Positions 1 through 8,677 are shown, counted from the first letter of the stretch. The stretch is 64,000 nucleotides of DNA from Comamonadaceae bacterium (GCA_027488215.1 JAIYCB010000012.1:1-64000), one strand, 5' to 3'. Notes: generated by a model from the letters alone, not told the origin. Translations and numbers: made by a program.

Positions 1-870
1 AACATCTTGCTGTGCTCGACCATCATCGAGACCGGCATCGACGTGCCCACGGCCAACACCATCGTGATTTCACGCGCCGACAAATTCGGCCTGGCCCAGC
101 TGCACCAGCTGCGCGGGCGCGTGGGCCGCTCACACCACCAAGCCTATGCCTATCTGATGGTGCCCGAGATCGAGGGCCTGACCAAACAAGCCGCCCAGCG
201 GCTGGACGCGATCCAGCAGATGGAAGAACTGGGCAGCGGCTTTTACCTGGCCATGCACGACCTGGAGATCCGAGGTGCGGGCGAGGTGCTGGGCGAAAAC
301 CAGAGCGGCAACATGCTCGAAGTGGGCTTTCAGCTGTACAACGAGATGCTGTCCGAAGCCGTGCGCAGCCTCAAAGCAGGCAAAGAGCCCGACCTGCTCA
401 GCCCCTTGTCGGTCACGACCGACATCAACCTGCACGCCCCCGCCCTGCTGCCCAACGACTACTGCGGCGACGTGCACCTGCGCCTGTCGTTCTACAAGAA
501 GCTGGCCACCGCCAAAACCAGCGACCAGATCGACGCCCTGCTCGAAGAGCTGGTCGACCGCTTTGGCAAACTCCCCCCCCAAGCGCAAACGCTGGTGGAC
601 GTGCACCGCCTGCGCGTGCTGACCCAGCCTTATGGCGTCATCAAGGTCGATGCGGCTCCAGGCGTCATCCAGATCACCTTCAAACCCAACCCGCCCGTGG
701 ACCCCATGGCCATCATCGGCCTGATCCAGAAAAACAAACACATCAAGCTGGCAGGCAACGACAAAATCCGTATCGAGCGCGAACTGCCCGACCCCAAGGC
801 GCGGGCGCAGATGGTGCGGGATGTGCTCAGGAGCTTGGGCACACCAAAGCCTGAGACGGTGTTGGCCTGA
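1..870 (+). CDS. mfd: Transcription-repair coupling factor Mfd, C-terminal part
   Basis: Mfd is the superfamily 2 translocase that dislodges RNA polymerase stalled at DNA damage and recruits the UvrAB excision machinery. The frame is open from base 1, so the gene begins before the window; 289 residues are present. Visible are late helicase motifs (STIIETGIDVP at residues 6-16 and QLRGRVGRS at 36-44), the following LEIRGAGEVLG block, and the C-terminal TRCF domain over roughly residues 140-270. The stop is TGA at 868-870. An imperfect GC-rich hairpin starts at the stop codon and may be a weak terminator. RecG shares the helicase motifs, but the TRCF-like C-terminal region and its length fit Mfd. 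Confidence 0.95.
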   Translation, partial: NILLCSTIIETGIDVPTANTIVISRADKFGLAQLHQLRGRVGRSHHQAYAYLMVPEIEGLTKQAAQRLDAIQQMEELGSGFYLAMHDLEIRGAGEVLGENQSGNMLEVGFQLYNEMLSEAVRSLKAGKEPDLLSPLSVTTDINLHAPALLPNDYCGDVHLRLSFYKKLATAKTSDQIDALLEELVDRFGKLPPQAQTLVDVHRLRVLTQPYGVIKVDAAPGVIQITFKPNPPVDPMAIIGLIQKNKHIKLAGNDKIRIERELPDPKARAQMVRDVLRSLGTPKPETVLA

Positions 871-1012
871 GCGAGCAGCTGACTGCGGCTGCGCTCAGCT
901 GATTTTCGTGATCACAAATAGGTGCCATAATATTTTCGAGCGGCTGGATTTCTGATCCCTTCGCGTCGAGAAAATAAAGGTGCCAGTCCGAAGCGCCCAC
1001 AGGAGACCCAAA

Positions 1013-1984
1013 ATGTCGTTCCAGATTTTCCGCCGCAGCCGCCGTGTGCTGCTGCTTGTCCTTGCCACCCTGGCGCTCGGCACTTCGGCCCAAACTTGGC
1101 CCGAGCGCCCGATCAAGCTGGTGGTGCCTTTCCCGCCAGGTGGCGGCGCCGATACGGCCGCCCGCATGTACGGCGAGAAGTTGTCGGCGCTGCTGGGGCA
1201 GCCTGTGCTGATCGACAACAAGCCGGGCGCCAGCGGCAACATCGGTGCCGAACTGGTGATGCGCGCACCGGCAGACGGCTACACGCTCCTTTTTGCGAAC
1301 GAGTTCCTGGCCACCAACCCGCTGATGTTCAAAGAGATCCGCTACGACTCGCTCAAGGACTTTGTGCCAATCGCGAAAGTGGCAAGCAATGCCACTGCCA
1401 TTGCGGCGCACCCCAGCATCGGCGTCAAGACGATTCAGGAACTGATAGCTCTGGGCCGGACGAAGAACCTCAACTACGCGTCACCCGGCGTCGGCACCGG
1501 GCCGCACCTTTTCGGGCAGCTGATCGCGATGCAGACCGGTGCGAAGTTCACCAACATCCCTTACAAAGGGTCAGCTCCTGCCACGGCGGATGCGGTGGGC
1601 GGACAGGTGGACTTCATCATCTCCACCTTGTCGCCGATGGTGCCGCACTTCAATTCCGGACGGCTGCGTGGCCTGGCCATCACCGGCGGCAAGCGCTCAA
1701 CGCAAGCACCCGATGTGCCGACGCTGACCGAATCCGGCTTGATCAGCCAGCGGTACGAAGTCTGGTATGGCGTGGTGGCGCCCGCCGCCGTTCCGCGTCC
1801 CATCACCACGCGACTTCAGCAGGCATCCGCTCAGGTGCTGCGAGACCCTGAGCTGCTGAACAAGCTGCGCAACGCCGGCTTCGACGTGGAGCCGAGCATT
1901 GGTGACGACTTTGGGGCTGAACTTCGTGCAGACATTGATCGCTGGGTACGCATCATCCGCGATGGCAAGATTCCTCGCGAATAG
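1013..1984 (+). CDS. Bug/TctC-family tripartite tricarboxylate transporter substrate-binding protein
   Basis: This is a periplasmic solute-binding protein of the Bug family, which is greatly expanded in Burkholderiales and binds small carboxylates or related ligands. The chosen ATG has an AGGAG ribosome site 7 bases upstream; the frame also extends upstream to 980 without one. The 323-residue product begins with a basic N-terminus and a hydrophobic stretch ending near residue 26 (signal peptide), followed by the family's VVPFPPGGGADTAAR loop and the DNKPGASGNIGAE loop that shape the ligand pocket. No TctA or TctB membrane subunits are nearby, so it is an orphan. It lies 10 bp ahead of an oxidoreductase gene and is probably cotranscribed with it. 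The ligand cannot be told from sequence. Confidence 0.9.
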   Translation: MSFQIFRRSRRVLLLVLATLALGTSAQTWPERPIKLVVPFPPGGGADTAARMYGEKLSALLGQPVLIDNKPGASGNIGAELVMRAPADGYTLLFANEFLATNPLMFKEIRYDSLKDFVPIAKVASNATAIAAHPSIGVKTIQELIALGRTKNLNYASPGVGTGPHLFGQLIAMQTGAKFTNIPYKGSAPATADAVGGQVDFIISTLSPMVPHFNSGRLRGLAITGGKRSTQAPDVPTLTESGLISQRYEVWYGVVAPAAVPRPITTRLQQASAQVLRDPELLNKLRNAGFDVEPSIGDDFGAELRADIDRWVRIIRDGKIPRE

Positions 1985-1994
1985 GAGAAAGAAC

Positions 1995-2969
1995 ATGAAA
2001 TCATGGTGGATTCGAACGGCCGACAATGCGATGGCTCTGGAGCTGCGCGACATTCCAATACCGCAACCGGGTCCCGGTCAGGTGTGCATTCGCATCCGAG
2101 CTGCGGCGCTCAATCGTGGTGAGTTCATCGCGGGCCACGGCCTACACACGGCGGCTACGGCACGGCCTGCAGGTTTCGAGGCGGCGGGAGAAGTGACTGC
2201 GCTGGGCGCTGGTGTCACGCGCTGGAAACTCGGTGACCGGGTCATGGGCCGCTGCGACGGCGCTTTCGCCGAACATGGCTGCATGAATGCCGAGGAAGTT
2301 TTTGCAGCTCCCGAGCGACTGACTTGGGAACAGGCGGCGGCGACGACGGTGGTGTTCCTCACGGTCTACGAAGCCTTGATGGCGCATGGCCGTCTGGCTG
2401 CGGGCGAAACGATGCTGGTGACCGGCATCTCATCTGGTGTGGGTGTGGCTTCGCTGCAAGTCGGCAAAGCCCTGGGTGCGCGGGTGATCGGCACCTCCGG
2501 GTCATTGGAAAAACTCGAGCGCCTGAAAGCGCTGGGCCTCGATGTCGCGTTGTACACCCGCGCGCCCGACTTCGTCCCAGCCGTCATGCAGGCCACCCAA
2601 AACAAGGGCGTGGACCTGGTGGTGAACACCGTGGGCGGCAGTGTATTTGCCGCATGCATTGAAGCCATGGGTTTCCAGGCGCGACTGGCCATGGTGGGCT
2701 ATGTCGACGGTCAGGTCGATGCGCGCATCGACCTTGGCGCGCTGCACAGCAAGCGTTTGCAGCTGTTCGGCGTGTCCAACAAGATGCGCAACATGTCTCA
2801 CCGCATTGCCGCGGCTCAGGCCCTGGAGCGCGACTTGCTGCCCATGTTGGCCGATGGCCGCGTGACGCCATTGGTCGACCAGGTTTTCGCGCTCGATGAC
2901 CTGCCAGCCGCACAGCAGTGCATGCAGGGCAACCAGCACCTTGGCAAGCTGGTGGTGCGCGTCGACTGA
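1995..2969 (+). CDS. Zinc-type alcohol dehydrogenase-like / NADPH:quinone reductase family protein
   Basis: A medium-chain dehydrogenase/reductase of the quinone-oxidoreductase group, 324 residues. The start was chosen at the ATG behind the AGGAGA that overlaps the preceding stop; an upstream in-frame extension to 1899 lies inside the previous gene. The N-terminal GroES-like domain (about residues 1-120) contains the NRGE and GDRV motifs and lacks the cysteine cluster of zinc alcohol dehydrogenases, as in quinone reductases. The nucleotide-binding Rossmann domain shows TGISSGVGVASLQ near residue 140. It probably reduces a quinone or an alpha,beta-unsaturated carbonyl with NADPH. It sits between two Bug-type binding proteins, a common Burkholderiales arrangement for uptake and breakdown of an organic acid, but the substrate is unknown. 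Confidence 0.85.
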   Translation: MKSWWIRTADNAMALELRDIPIPQPGPGQVCIRIRAAALNRGEFIAGHGLHTAATARPAGFEAAGEVTALGAGVTRWKLGDRVMGRCDGAFAEHGCMNAEEVFAAPERLTWEQAAATTVVFLTVYEALMAHGRLAAGETMLVTGISSGVGVASLQVGKALGARVIGTSGSLEKLERLKALGLDVALYTRAPDFVPAVMQATQNKGVDLVVNTVGGSVFAACIEAMGFQARLAMVGYVDGQVDARIDLGALHSKRLQLFGVSNKMRNMSHRIAAAQALERDLLPMLADGRVTPLVDQVFALDDLPAAQQCMQGNQHLGKLVVRVD

Positions 2970-3050
2970 TCAGAGGCCGTCACAGACTCGGTGTCATGCC
3001 CCATTCAAGCGGCTAATTTTTCTATTCCTCAACCCACTCGGAGACACAGG

Positions 3051-4016
3051 ATGATCAAGCAAATAACTGCCATTGCGCTGGCACTTGCCGTTGGATGGGC
3101 CACACAAGCCCAAGCCCAGGGCTATCCCAACAAACCCATCCGCGTGGTGCTGGGCTACACCGCCGGCGGCGCAGCGGACGCTGTCGCACGCCCACTCATG
3201 CGTGTGCTCGAGCCGCTGCTGGGGCAAGCCATCATCGTCGAACCCAAACCGGGCACTGCCGGTGGCGTAGCGGCAGAGTTCATCAGCAAGGTGGCGCCGG
3301 ATGGTTACACGCTTTACTTTGCCGATGGCGGACCCTTCACCACCGCACCACACCTGACCAAAGTGGGCTACCACCACCTCAATTCGTTCACCCACATCGG
3401 CCATGTTTGCAGCACGGGCAGTATCATGGTGGTGCATCCCTCCTCGCCATTCAGGAGCGTGGCCGACGTGGTGGCGGCATCGAAAAAAGAACCCGACAAA
3501 TGGAGCTACGGCACCTCGGGCATTGCCGGTCCACACCACTTTTCCGGCGAGCTGCTCAAGAGTGTCACCGGCGCAAGCCTGCTGCACATTCCCTACAAGG
3601 GCGGCGCGCCAGCGATGACCGACCTGATGGGCAACCAAGTGCCGATGCTCTTTTCTTCACTGGCTGCGGCTGTGGGTCCCTACAAGTCCGGCAAGCTGCG
3701 CGCTTTGGCTGTGACTTCGCCTAAACGCTCAGGTGCCTTTCCGGATGTGCCCACCATGGACGAGCTCGGGTACAAGGGTTTTGACTCCACCGGTTGGTTC
3801 GAGCTGGTGGGCCCGGCTGGCATGGCGCCAGAACTCGTGGCGCGACTCTCACAGGCGCTGCTCAAGGCGGGCGAAGACAAAAATCTGCAGGAGCAGTTCA
3901 AACAGCTGGGTTGCGACGCTGAATTCCTGACGCCCGCTCAGACGGTCGAGAAGGTCAAGAGCGACCATGCCAAATGGGGCAAAGTCATCAAAGACGCCAA
4001 CATCAAGGCCGAATGA
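3051..4016 (+). CDS. Bug/TctC-family tripartite tricarboxylate transporter substrate-binding protein
   Basis: A second Bug-type periplasmic binding protein, 321 residues. The ATG at 3051 follows a CGGAGAC ribosome site; the frame extends upstream to 2991 but that part is not protein-like. The signal peptide (residues 1-22, ending TQAQAQG) is followed by the conserved YPNKPIRVVLGYTAGGAADA start of the mature domain and the EPKPGTAGGVAAE loop. It differs clearly from the copy at 1013, so the two are paralogs and not a recent duplication. It lies 81 bp after the oxidoreductase gene. No membrane subunits of a tripartite transporter are seen in the window. Confidence 0.9.
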   Translation: MIKQITAIALALAVGWATQAQAQGYPNKPIRVVLGYTAGGAADAVARPLMRVLEPLLGQAIIVEPKPGTAGGVAAEFISKVAPDGYTLYFADGGPFTTAPHLTKVGYHHLNSFTHIGHVCSTGSIMVVHPSSPFRSVADVVAASKKEPDKWSYGTSGIAGPHHFSGELLKSVTGASLLHIPYKGGAPAMTDLMGNQVPMLFSSLAAAVGPYKSGKLRALAVTSPKRSGAFPDVPTMDELGYKGFDSTGWFELVGPAGMAPELVARLSQALLKAGEDKNLQEQFKQLGCDAEFLTPAQTVEKVKSDHAKWGKVIKDANIKAE

Positions 4017-4283
4017 CATCTAAGTGCGGCCTCAGCAACGAGATCAAGAGAACACAAGCGGCAAGTCAAACACGTCGGCGGCACTGTTTTAGGGGGTCAA
4101 GACCAGTGAGGTCTCGTAGACGGTCTGCATGTGGAAGATTCACTCAAATCACATTCGCTTGGGTCACTTCTTTCAAATTGACTTTTCAAATCTCCTGATA
4201 CAAAAAAATCTTGATAACTATGAGGACTTTACGGCGAAAGGTTTTTTTGGCCTACCATGGTGATTTGCTTTGAAACAAGACAT

Positions 4284-4634
4284 ATGAAAATCTCTCTATC
4301 AATCATTGCAACAGTATTTTTTGCAAACGGTGCGTTGGCAAACGATTTCCTAAAACCGGACCAAATTCAAAATCTACTTGTGGGGAAGAAGGTTCTGGGC
4401 CAAGCGTCAAATGGCAGCATATTTGACTTCCAAATGAATTCCGACTTCACGGCTACCACTTCCGCTGCGGGTGGAGACACTGGTCGTTGGAGGCTGTCTG
4501 AGGATGGTTATTGCTCGACATGGACCAAAATCAGACAAGGAAAAGAGGCGTGTTTCAAAGTTTCCAAGGTGGGTGCCAACTACTTCGTGGATGGCCCTGA
4601 TGGGTCACGATCGCGCATCATGCGCATTGACTGA
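4284..4634 (+). CDS. Small secreted protein of unknown function
   Basis: A 116-residue protein with a typical signal peptide (MKISLSIIATVFFANGALA, cleavage before NDF). The internal ATG at 4284 was preferred over the in-frame ATG at 4257 because it places the hydrophobic stretch directly at the N-terminus. The mature part has a repeated GK...G / W / C pattern (GDTGRW, CSTW, CFKV) that recalls small periplasmic proteins of the DUF995 type, but I cannot assign the family firmly. Two cysteines near residues 76 and 88 could form a disulfide. Codon use is less GC-rich than in the neighbouring genes. It stands alone, 267 bp after the previous gene. Confidence 0.6.
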   Translation: MKISLSIIATVFFANGALANDFLKPDQIQNLLVGKKVLGQASNGSIFDFQMNSDFTATTSAAGGDTGRWRLSEDGYCSTWTKIRQGKEACFKVSKVGANYFVDGPDGSRSRIMRID

Positions 4635-5139
4635 TTCAACTGCCACAGTTCCCATTCAGCCGGTAGGGAAAGATCTCGTTAAAGAATAGTTCATCAACTG
4701 GACACCTTCAGGAACATACGATTTAGCGGAGTGTAGTTTCACAGGGTTTGCAGCCTTTCCTTCAACCTGTTTGTTCTGGTTGATCACCCACTGGCCGTGA
4801 TGGCATTCGCGGCCAGGGTTACCACCTGCAAATCGAGCTCAGTACTATGGTTAACCATAAAAATTATAAAATTTTAATTTTAAATTACTTAAAAATCAAT
4901 TTTTATTAACGCCTGCCATCTTACCGAGGCCTGAAGTTTTACAGGTCGTCATGATCGCTGTTCCCGCCAAAATGACGCGGCCTTTGTACAAATGGCGTTT
5001 ACCGTCTTGATAGTCAAAGAGATGCTGCCTGTATTACCGCGCCACCACTTTGCCTTGTGGATTGAAAAGATCAGCCTTTAGGCTGTCGCCGAGTTGTTTG
5101 AAATATCTGGCGCTGCCTCCAGTTGAAGGTCAGCAAGCT
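4635..5139. other. Gene-poor stretch with possible decayed coding remnants
   Basis: No intact gene is supported over these 505 bp. The centre (about 4850-4910) is very AT-rich. On the minus strand two coding-like pieces can be read. One runs from about 4838 to a stop at 4656-4658 (61 open codons, including ...VEGKAANPVKLHSAKSY...) without a start codon. The other lies at about 5125-4905 (...ARYFKQLGDSLKADLF...) and is interrupted by a TAA near 5037. They look like decayed gene fragments, but short open frames can occur by chance. Confidence 0.3.
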
Positions 5140-5559
5140 TCAGCGGTTGACCATCACGATCTGATCAGCAGCAATGGTTATTTCAAACTCAACCAATTCA
5201 CCACCCTTATGAAGCTTAGGAAATCCAACGCCTGCCACATTGAACCACCCCGGCTTGGCAGCAGGTACAGCGCCTTTGGACAATGCACCCTCCCCCCGAG
5301 TCAAAGGCTTGTTTCCGTCGCACACTGACAAAAGAGCAGCCTCAGTCAGCTCAACAGTTCGGACCTGAGTCAATTCAGATTTATTCTTCACCGGCAAGAT
5401 GCGTCCGACATGATCCAAAAGACGCACCGTTTGAAACTGAGGTGCCCACACTGAGTTGTCCATGCGCCCGGCAGTAATGCAAGTAGAAGCCTGAATGCTC
5501 ATTGGCAAAAGACATGCGGTTACCCAAAGCAATTGCTTGGAGATTTTGAAAGCGTTCAT
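5140..5559 (-). CDS. Secreted hypothetical protein
   Basis: A 139-residue protein of unknown function. The ATG at 5559 is preferred because it gives a proper signal peptide (MNAFKISKQLLWVTACLLPM, then SIQA before the mature STCITA). The frame extends upstream to 5640, but that part is not signal-like, and no start in the frame has a strong ribosome site. Two cysteines remain in the mature protein (residues 27 and about 84). The C-terminal part alternates hydrophobic and polar residues (ELVEFEITIAADQIVMVNR), which suggests beta strands. No family recognised. It is isolated, with decayed sequence downstream and a long gene-free region upstream. Confidence 0.5.
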   Translation of the reverse strand: MNAFKISKQLLWVTACLLPMSIQASTCITAGRMDNSVWAPQFQTVRLLDHVGRILPVKNKSELTQVRTVELTEAALLSVCDGNKPLTRGEGALSKGAVPAAKPGWFNVAGVGFPKLHKGGELVEFEITIAADQIVMVNR

Positions 5560-5770
5560 TTGAAGCATCCGATCAAGGAAGCTCATCATAAGTCGCAGAC
5601 TGGCGAGATCGCTTAGAAAGCCTGAGAACGTTCTCAACATTTCAAAAATTTATATATCCAGAGTAGGGGTTGTTTTTAAAAAGTAAGAGAGGGTGTTCGT
5701 ATTTAGCCCAAAGGGCAATCGGACAAGCAAATTAAAGTGCATAGACACAAGGGAGTCTCTACTTAGGATT

Positions 5771-5805
5771 GGGGGGGGTGGGGTTAGGTTGGGGTCTGGC
5801 TGGGG
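5771..5805 (+). other. Four-run G-quadruplex motif
   Basis: Four runs of at least four guanines stand on the plus strand: eight at 5771-5778, then four each at 5780-5783, 5791-5794 and 5802-5805, with loops of 1, 7 and 7 bases. This satisfies the usual intramolecular G-quadruplex rule with four tetrads. The motif lies about 210 bp upstream of the minus-strand secreted protein gene, in gene-free DNA. Confidence 0.7.
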
Positions 5806-5910
5806 ATGAAATTGGAAGTCCCCGGACAAGCCCAGAAATTCAACCCGTTGCTCATTGAATCAAGCAGCGCTCAATAGGGAAACCGCCCACGGCAGTCTGT
5901 AAATCCCAAA

Positions 5911-5950
5911 AAGCAAAAAGCCCAACCGATAGGGGTTGGGCTTTTTGCTT
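5911..5950 (-). terminator. Intrinsic terminator downstream of tRNA-His
   Basis: A perfect 17-bp inverted repeat (arms 5911-5927 and 5934-5950, 6-base loop) is built around AAGCCCAACC and its complement, with A/T-rich outer arms giving U-rich ends in either direction. It lies 8 bp from the 3' end of the leftward tRNA-His gene and so ends that transcript. Confidence 0.85.
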
Positions 5951-5958
5951 GATTTACT

Positions 5959-6035
5959 TGGGGTGGCTGATGGGGCTCGAACCCACGACAACAGGAATCA
6001 CAATCCTGGACTCTACCAACTGAGCTACAGCCACC
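5959..6035 (-). tRNA. tRNA-His (anticodon GTG)
   Basis: Read on the minus strand, a full cloverleaf can be drawn: 7-bp acceptor stem GTGGCTG/CAGCCAC, a D arm with AGCTCAGTTGGTAGAG, an anticodon loop with GTG in GGATTGTGATTCC, and a T arm with GGGTTCGAGCCCC. An extra 5' G at 6035 stands opposite the C discriminator, the hallmark of tRNA-His. The CCA end is encoded (5959-5961). A strong terminator lies directly downstream. Confidence 0.95.
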
Positions 6036-6089
6036 GCGAAGCCAAAATTATAACCCGAAGTTGGGTACAAATCTATGCGGAATGGGCAA

Positions 6090-8006
6090 TTATGAAGCCG
6101 TCTTGTCTTTGGATTTTTTCACCAGAATTTCCACCTTGAACTTGGTCTTGAGGTGTGACAAATAAGCGTTGGCCTCTGCATTCCCCAGCAAACGAGCAAA
6201 TTGCTCACGGCTTTGTGCTTGTTGCTGTGCATTAGGCTCTTCGCGTGGCACCAATTTGTTCACACGCACCAAGGCAAAGCCTTGTGCGCCCAAGTCCACG
6301 CCCACCAAGACCGGCATCGCGGCCGGGTCAGCGCGAAGGGCCGCATCCACCAAAGCTTGAGGCAGGCCCTGGGTTTGATCACGTGAAACCACGGCGGGAT
6401 TGCCCACTTGGGCTTGTGCGGGCTGGGCCTTCCATTCATTCAGTCGAGCCTGCCCTTCAGCTTTAGCCTGGGCTCGGGCCTGCTCCAAGATGAACTGAGT
6501 GCGTACCAGGTCTTTGACTTCGGCAAAGGGCCGCACTGCTGCCGCGCGATAGTTGACAATGCGTGCTGATACCAGGGTGTTGTTACCCAACTCGATCGCA
6601 GCCGTGTTGCGGCGCTTACTGATCGACTCTTCCGCAAACAAGGCTTCCAGAATTTTGGGGTTGGCCATCACACCTTGCGTCGCGGGCGTGGGGTTTCGGC
6701 CCAGGCCTTGAGCCTGCTGGACATTGAGCTTGAGCTTCTCGGCCACAGGCTTGAAGGTGTCTGCTTGCTCATAAACACTGTTGCTGAAGGTCTCTGCCAA
6801 TTCTGCAAATTGACGCTTGGCTTGTTGTTCACGCAAGTCGGCCTCCAGCCTTGGTCGCATGGATTCCAGGCTGGGTGCAGCAGGCGCCTTGATGTCGGTG
6901 AGCATGATGATGTGGAAACCGAATTCGGACTCCACGACCGGACTTATTTCACCTTTTTTCAGACCAAAAACGGCGTCCTCAAAGGACTTGACCATGGCCC
7001 CTTTGGCAAAGTAGTCAAGGTCGCCGCCATTGGCCGCCGATCCCGGATCGTCAGAGTTTTTGCGAGCCAACTGGGCAAAACTTTTGGGATCTTTGCGCAC
7101 ATCAGCCAACAGTGCATCTGCTTTGGCTCGTGCCTTTTCGCGATCTGACGCTGATGCACCCTTGGGCGCATTGATCAGAATGTGGCTGGCTCGGCGCTGT
7201 TCCTGACCGGACAGTCGCTGAAGATTTTGTTCGTAATAGGTTTTGATGTCCTGCTCGGGCAACTGGATGTTTTTGGCCAGAGTGGCGGCATCCAACACCA
7301 AGTATTCCACGTCCACTGATTCAGGCGATCGGAAACGCTCAGACTGTGTCTGGTAAAACTTTTCCAGATCAGCTTCACTGACCTGAACCTTGGCTGCAAA
7401 AGCGGCAGGCTCAAAGCGTTGGATCTGGATTTCCCGACGCTGCAAATAAGCTTGCAAGGCACTCTCGGTTTGGCGCTGCGAAGCCACTGCCGATGACTGC
7501 AAGATCGCCAAGACCTGTTGATTGGACAAGTCGCGTCGGACACGGGCTTCTAACATTTCAGGTGTCATGCCCTGACCAGCAGCCAGTTGACGGTAGCGCT
7601 CCATGTCCAGCTTGCCGTCAGGTCCTCGCAAGCTGGCGATCGAGGGGTCTTGTTGCAGGTAATTGGCCAGGCGTTGGTCACTGGTGACGAGCAACTGCTT
7701 TTCTGCAGCAACAGCTATCAAACGGTCATTGACCATGCGCTCCAAGCTGGCGTAGCGGGCCGTATCAGAACCGAGCAGTTTGACATCCAGGTTAGGCGAG
7801 GAGGCGCGAATTCGATCTACTTCTTGTTGGTGCATTGCGTCCCATTCTTGCTGGGTAATTTCAATGTCACCCACTTTGGCAACAACAGCACCACGGTCAC
7901 TCATGTTGCTGTAACCATCCACACCAAACAAAACAAATGAGGGAATGATCAGCAAGACCAGTACGCCCATGAGGATCTTGGAATGATTGCGGATGGTGTC
8001 AAACAT
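6090..8006 (-). CDS. ppiD: Periplasmic folding chaperone PpiD (SurA N-terminal and parvulin domains)
   Basis: PpiD is an inner-membrane-anchored chaperone that works at the exit of the Sec translocon on newly exported proteins. The 638-residue product has a short cytoplasmic N-terminus, one membrane segment (about residues 12-31, ILMGVLVLLIIPSFVLFGV), a SurA-type N-terminal chaperone domain (about 35-200), one parvulin rotamase domain (about 268-376, starting RRASHILI and containing GGDLDYFAKG) and a C-terminal chaperone-like region ending in a lysine-rich tail. The length matches the PpiD family. It lies between tRNA-His and tRNA-Val on the same strand, downstream of a HU gene. In E. coli hupB and ppiD are also neighbours, so this order is conserved. 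Confidence 0.93.
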   Translation of the reverse strand: MFDTIRNHSKILMGVLVLLIIPSFVLFGVDGYSNMSDRGAVVAKVGDIEITQQEWDAMHQQEVDRIRASSPNLDVKLLGSDTARYASLERMVNDRLIAVAAEKQLLVTSDQRLANYLQQDPSIASLRGPDGKLDMERYRQLAAGQGMTPEMLEARVRRDLSNQQVLAILQSSAVASQRQTESALQAYLQRREIQIQRFEPAAFAAKVQVSEADLEKFYQTQSERFRSPESVDVEYLVLDAATLAKNIQLPEQDIKTYYEQNLQRLSGQEQRRASHILINAPKGASASDREKARAKADALLADVRKDPKSFAQLARKNSDDPGSAANGGDLDYFAKGAMVKSFEDAVFGLKKGEISPVVESEFGFHIIMLTDIKAPAAPSLESMRPRLEADLREQQAKRQFAELAETFSNSVYEQADTFKPVAEKLKLNVQQAQGLGRNPTPATQGVMANPKILEALFAEESISKRRNTAAIELGNNTLVSARIVNYRAAAVRPFAEVKDLVRTQFILEQARAQAKAEGQARLNEWKAQPAQAQVGNPAVVSRDQTQGLPQALVDAALRADPAAMPVLVGVDLGAQGFALVRVNKLVPREEPNAQQQAQSREQFARLLGNAEANAYLSHLKTKFKVEILVKKSKDKTAS

Positions 8007-8025
8007 GTCTGAAGTCTCGGGTTGT

Positions 8026-8055
8026 CAAAAAAAAGGCGAACCTGGGGTTCGCCTT
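8026..8055 (-). terminator. Intrinsic terminator after the hup/tRNA-Val unit
   Basis: A 10-bp perfect stem (8033-8042 and 8046-8055, AAGGCGAACC with a 3-base loop) is followed, on the minus strand, by a run of eight T. It lies between the 3' end of tRNA-Val and the ppiD start, so ppiD should need its own promoter or read-through. Confidence 0.85.
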
Positions 8056-8066
8056 GTGTTGAGAGG

Positions 8067-8142
8067 TGGTGGGCGCTGACGGTCTCGAACCGCCGACCTA
8101 CTCCGTGTAAAGGAGCCGCTCTACCAACTGAGCTAAGCGCCC
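8067..8142 (-). tRNA. tRNA-Val (anticodon TAC)
   Basis: The minus strand folds into a standard 76-base tRNA: acceptor GGGCGCT/AGCGCCC, D arm TTAGCTCAGTTGGTAGAG, anticodon stem GCTCC/GGAGT with loop TTTACAC (anticodon TAC), T arm GGCGGTTCGAGACCGTC, discriminator A and an encoded CCA at 8067-8069. It sits 14 bp downstream of the HU gene, so both may come from one transcript. Confidence 0.95.
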
Positions 8143-8156
8143 TCTCAAATGTCTTG

Positions 8157-8429
8157 TCAGTTCAAAGCATCCTTCAAGCCCTTGCCTGGACGGAACTTTG
8201 GAACATTGGCTTTCTTGATTTTAATCGCAGCGCCAGTGCGCGGGTTACGGCCTGTGCGTGCAGCACGCTTGCCCACAGCAAAAGTGCCAAAACCCACCAA
8301 GGAAACGGTGCCACCTTTTTTCAAGGTTGTGCGCACTGCACCGATGGTGGCTTCCAATGCACGACCAGCAGCAGCTTTGGACAGATCGGCATGCTTTGCA
8401 ATGTGTTCAATCAATTCAGTTTTGTTCAC
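8157..8429 (-). CDS. hupB: HU-type histone-like DNA-binding protein
   Basis: HU binds DNA non-specifically as a dimer and bends it, compacting the nucleoid. The 90-residue product has the whole fold: N-terminal helices ([20 protein letters not shown]), the GFGTF turn near residue 47, and the beta-arm with the DNA-intercalating proline in RTGRNPRTG (about 59-67), ending GLKDALN. IHF subunits look similar, but the sequence agrees best with HU-beta. A small inverted repeat (8449-8454 with 8462-8467) lies in its leader about 20 bases before the start. tRNA-Val and ppiD follow on the same strand. Confidence 0.95.
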   Translation of the reverse strand: MNKTELIEHIAKHADLSKAAAGRALEATIGAVRTTLKKGGTVSLVGFGTFAVGKRAARTGRNPRTGAAIKIKKANVPKFRPGKGLKDALN

Positions 8430-8677
8430 AAAAAACCTCTGGGTGTTGATGCCGTTCTAAGCGGCATGGGGTCAGTAGACAAATCAACATGCTGAGCAGG
8501 TTGATGCAAAGAGTTAGGGCAAACTGGGCCCTGAGCAATTAAATCCACACCTTGTGGGTATGTCAATCGGTGTCAGGCACTACCCATTGAGCGATGGATT
8601 CTAGCCTTGAAAACACAGCAGGTGGGCGGGTTGCAAAGATTTTTTGACTAACAATCGCAGCGGCCCTCGACTGCAAA

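Larger units (their letters stand above)
5560..5958. other. Gene-free interval with a G-rich motif and a tRNA terminator
   Basis: No gene is supported in these 400 bp. The interval holds the upstream region of the secreted protein at 5140-5559, a G-quadruplex motif at 5771-5805 and the perfect terminator hairpin at 5911-5950 that belongs to the leftward tRNA-His. The part from 5640 to 5760 is AT-rich and shows nothing I can assign. Confidence 0.6.

Noticed and set aside
827-1411. 194-codon open frame on the minus strand
   Set aside because: Antisense to the first Bug-type gene, with no motif or start signal.
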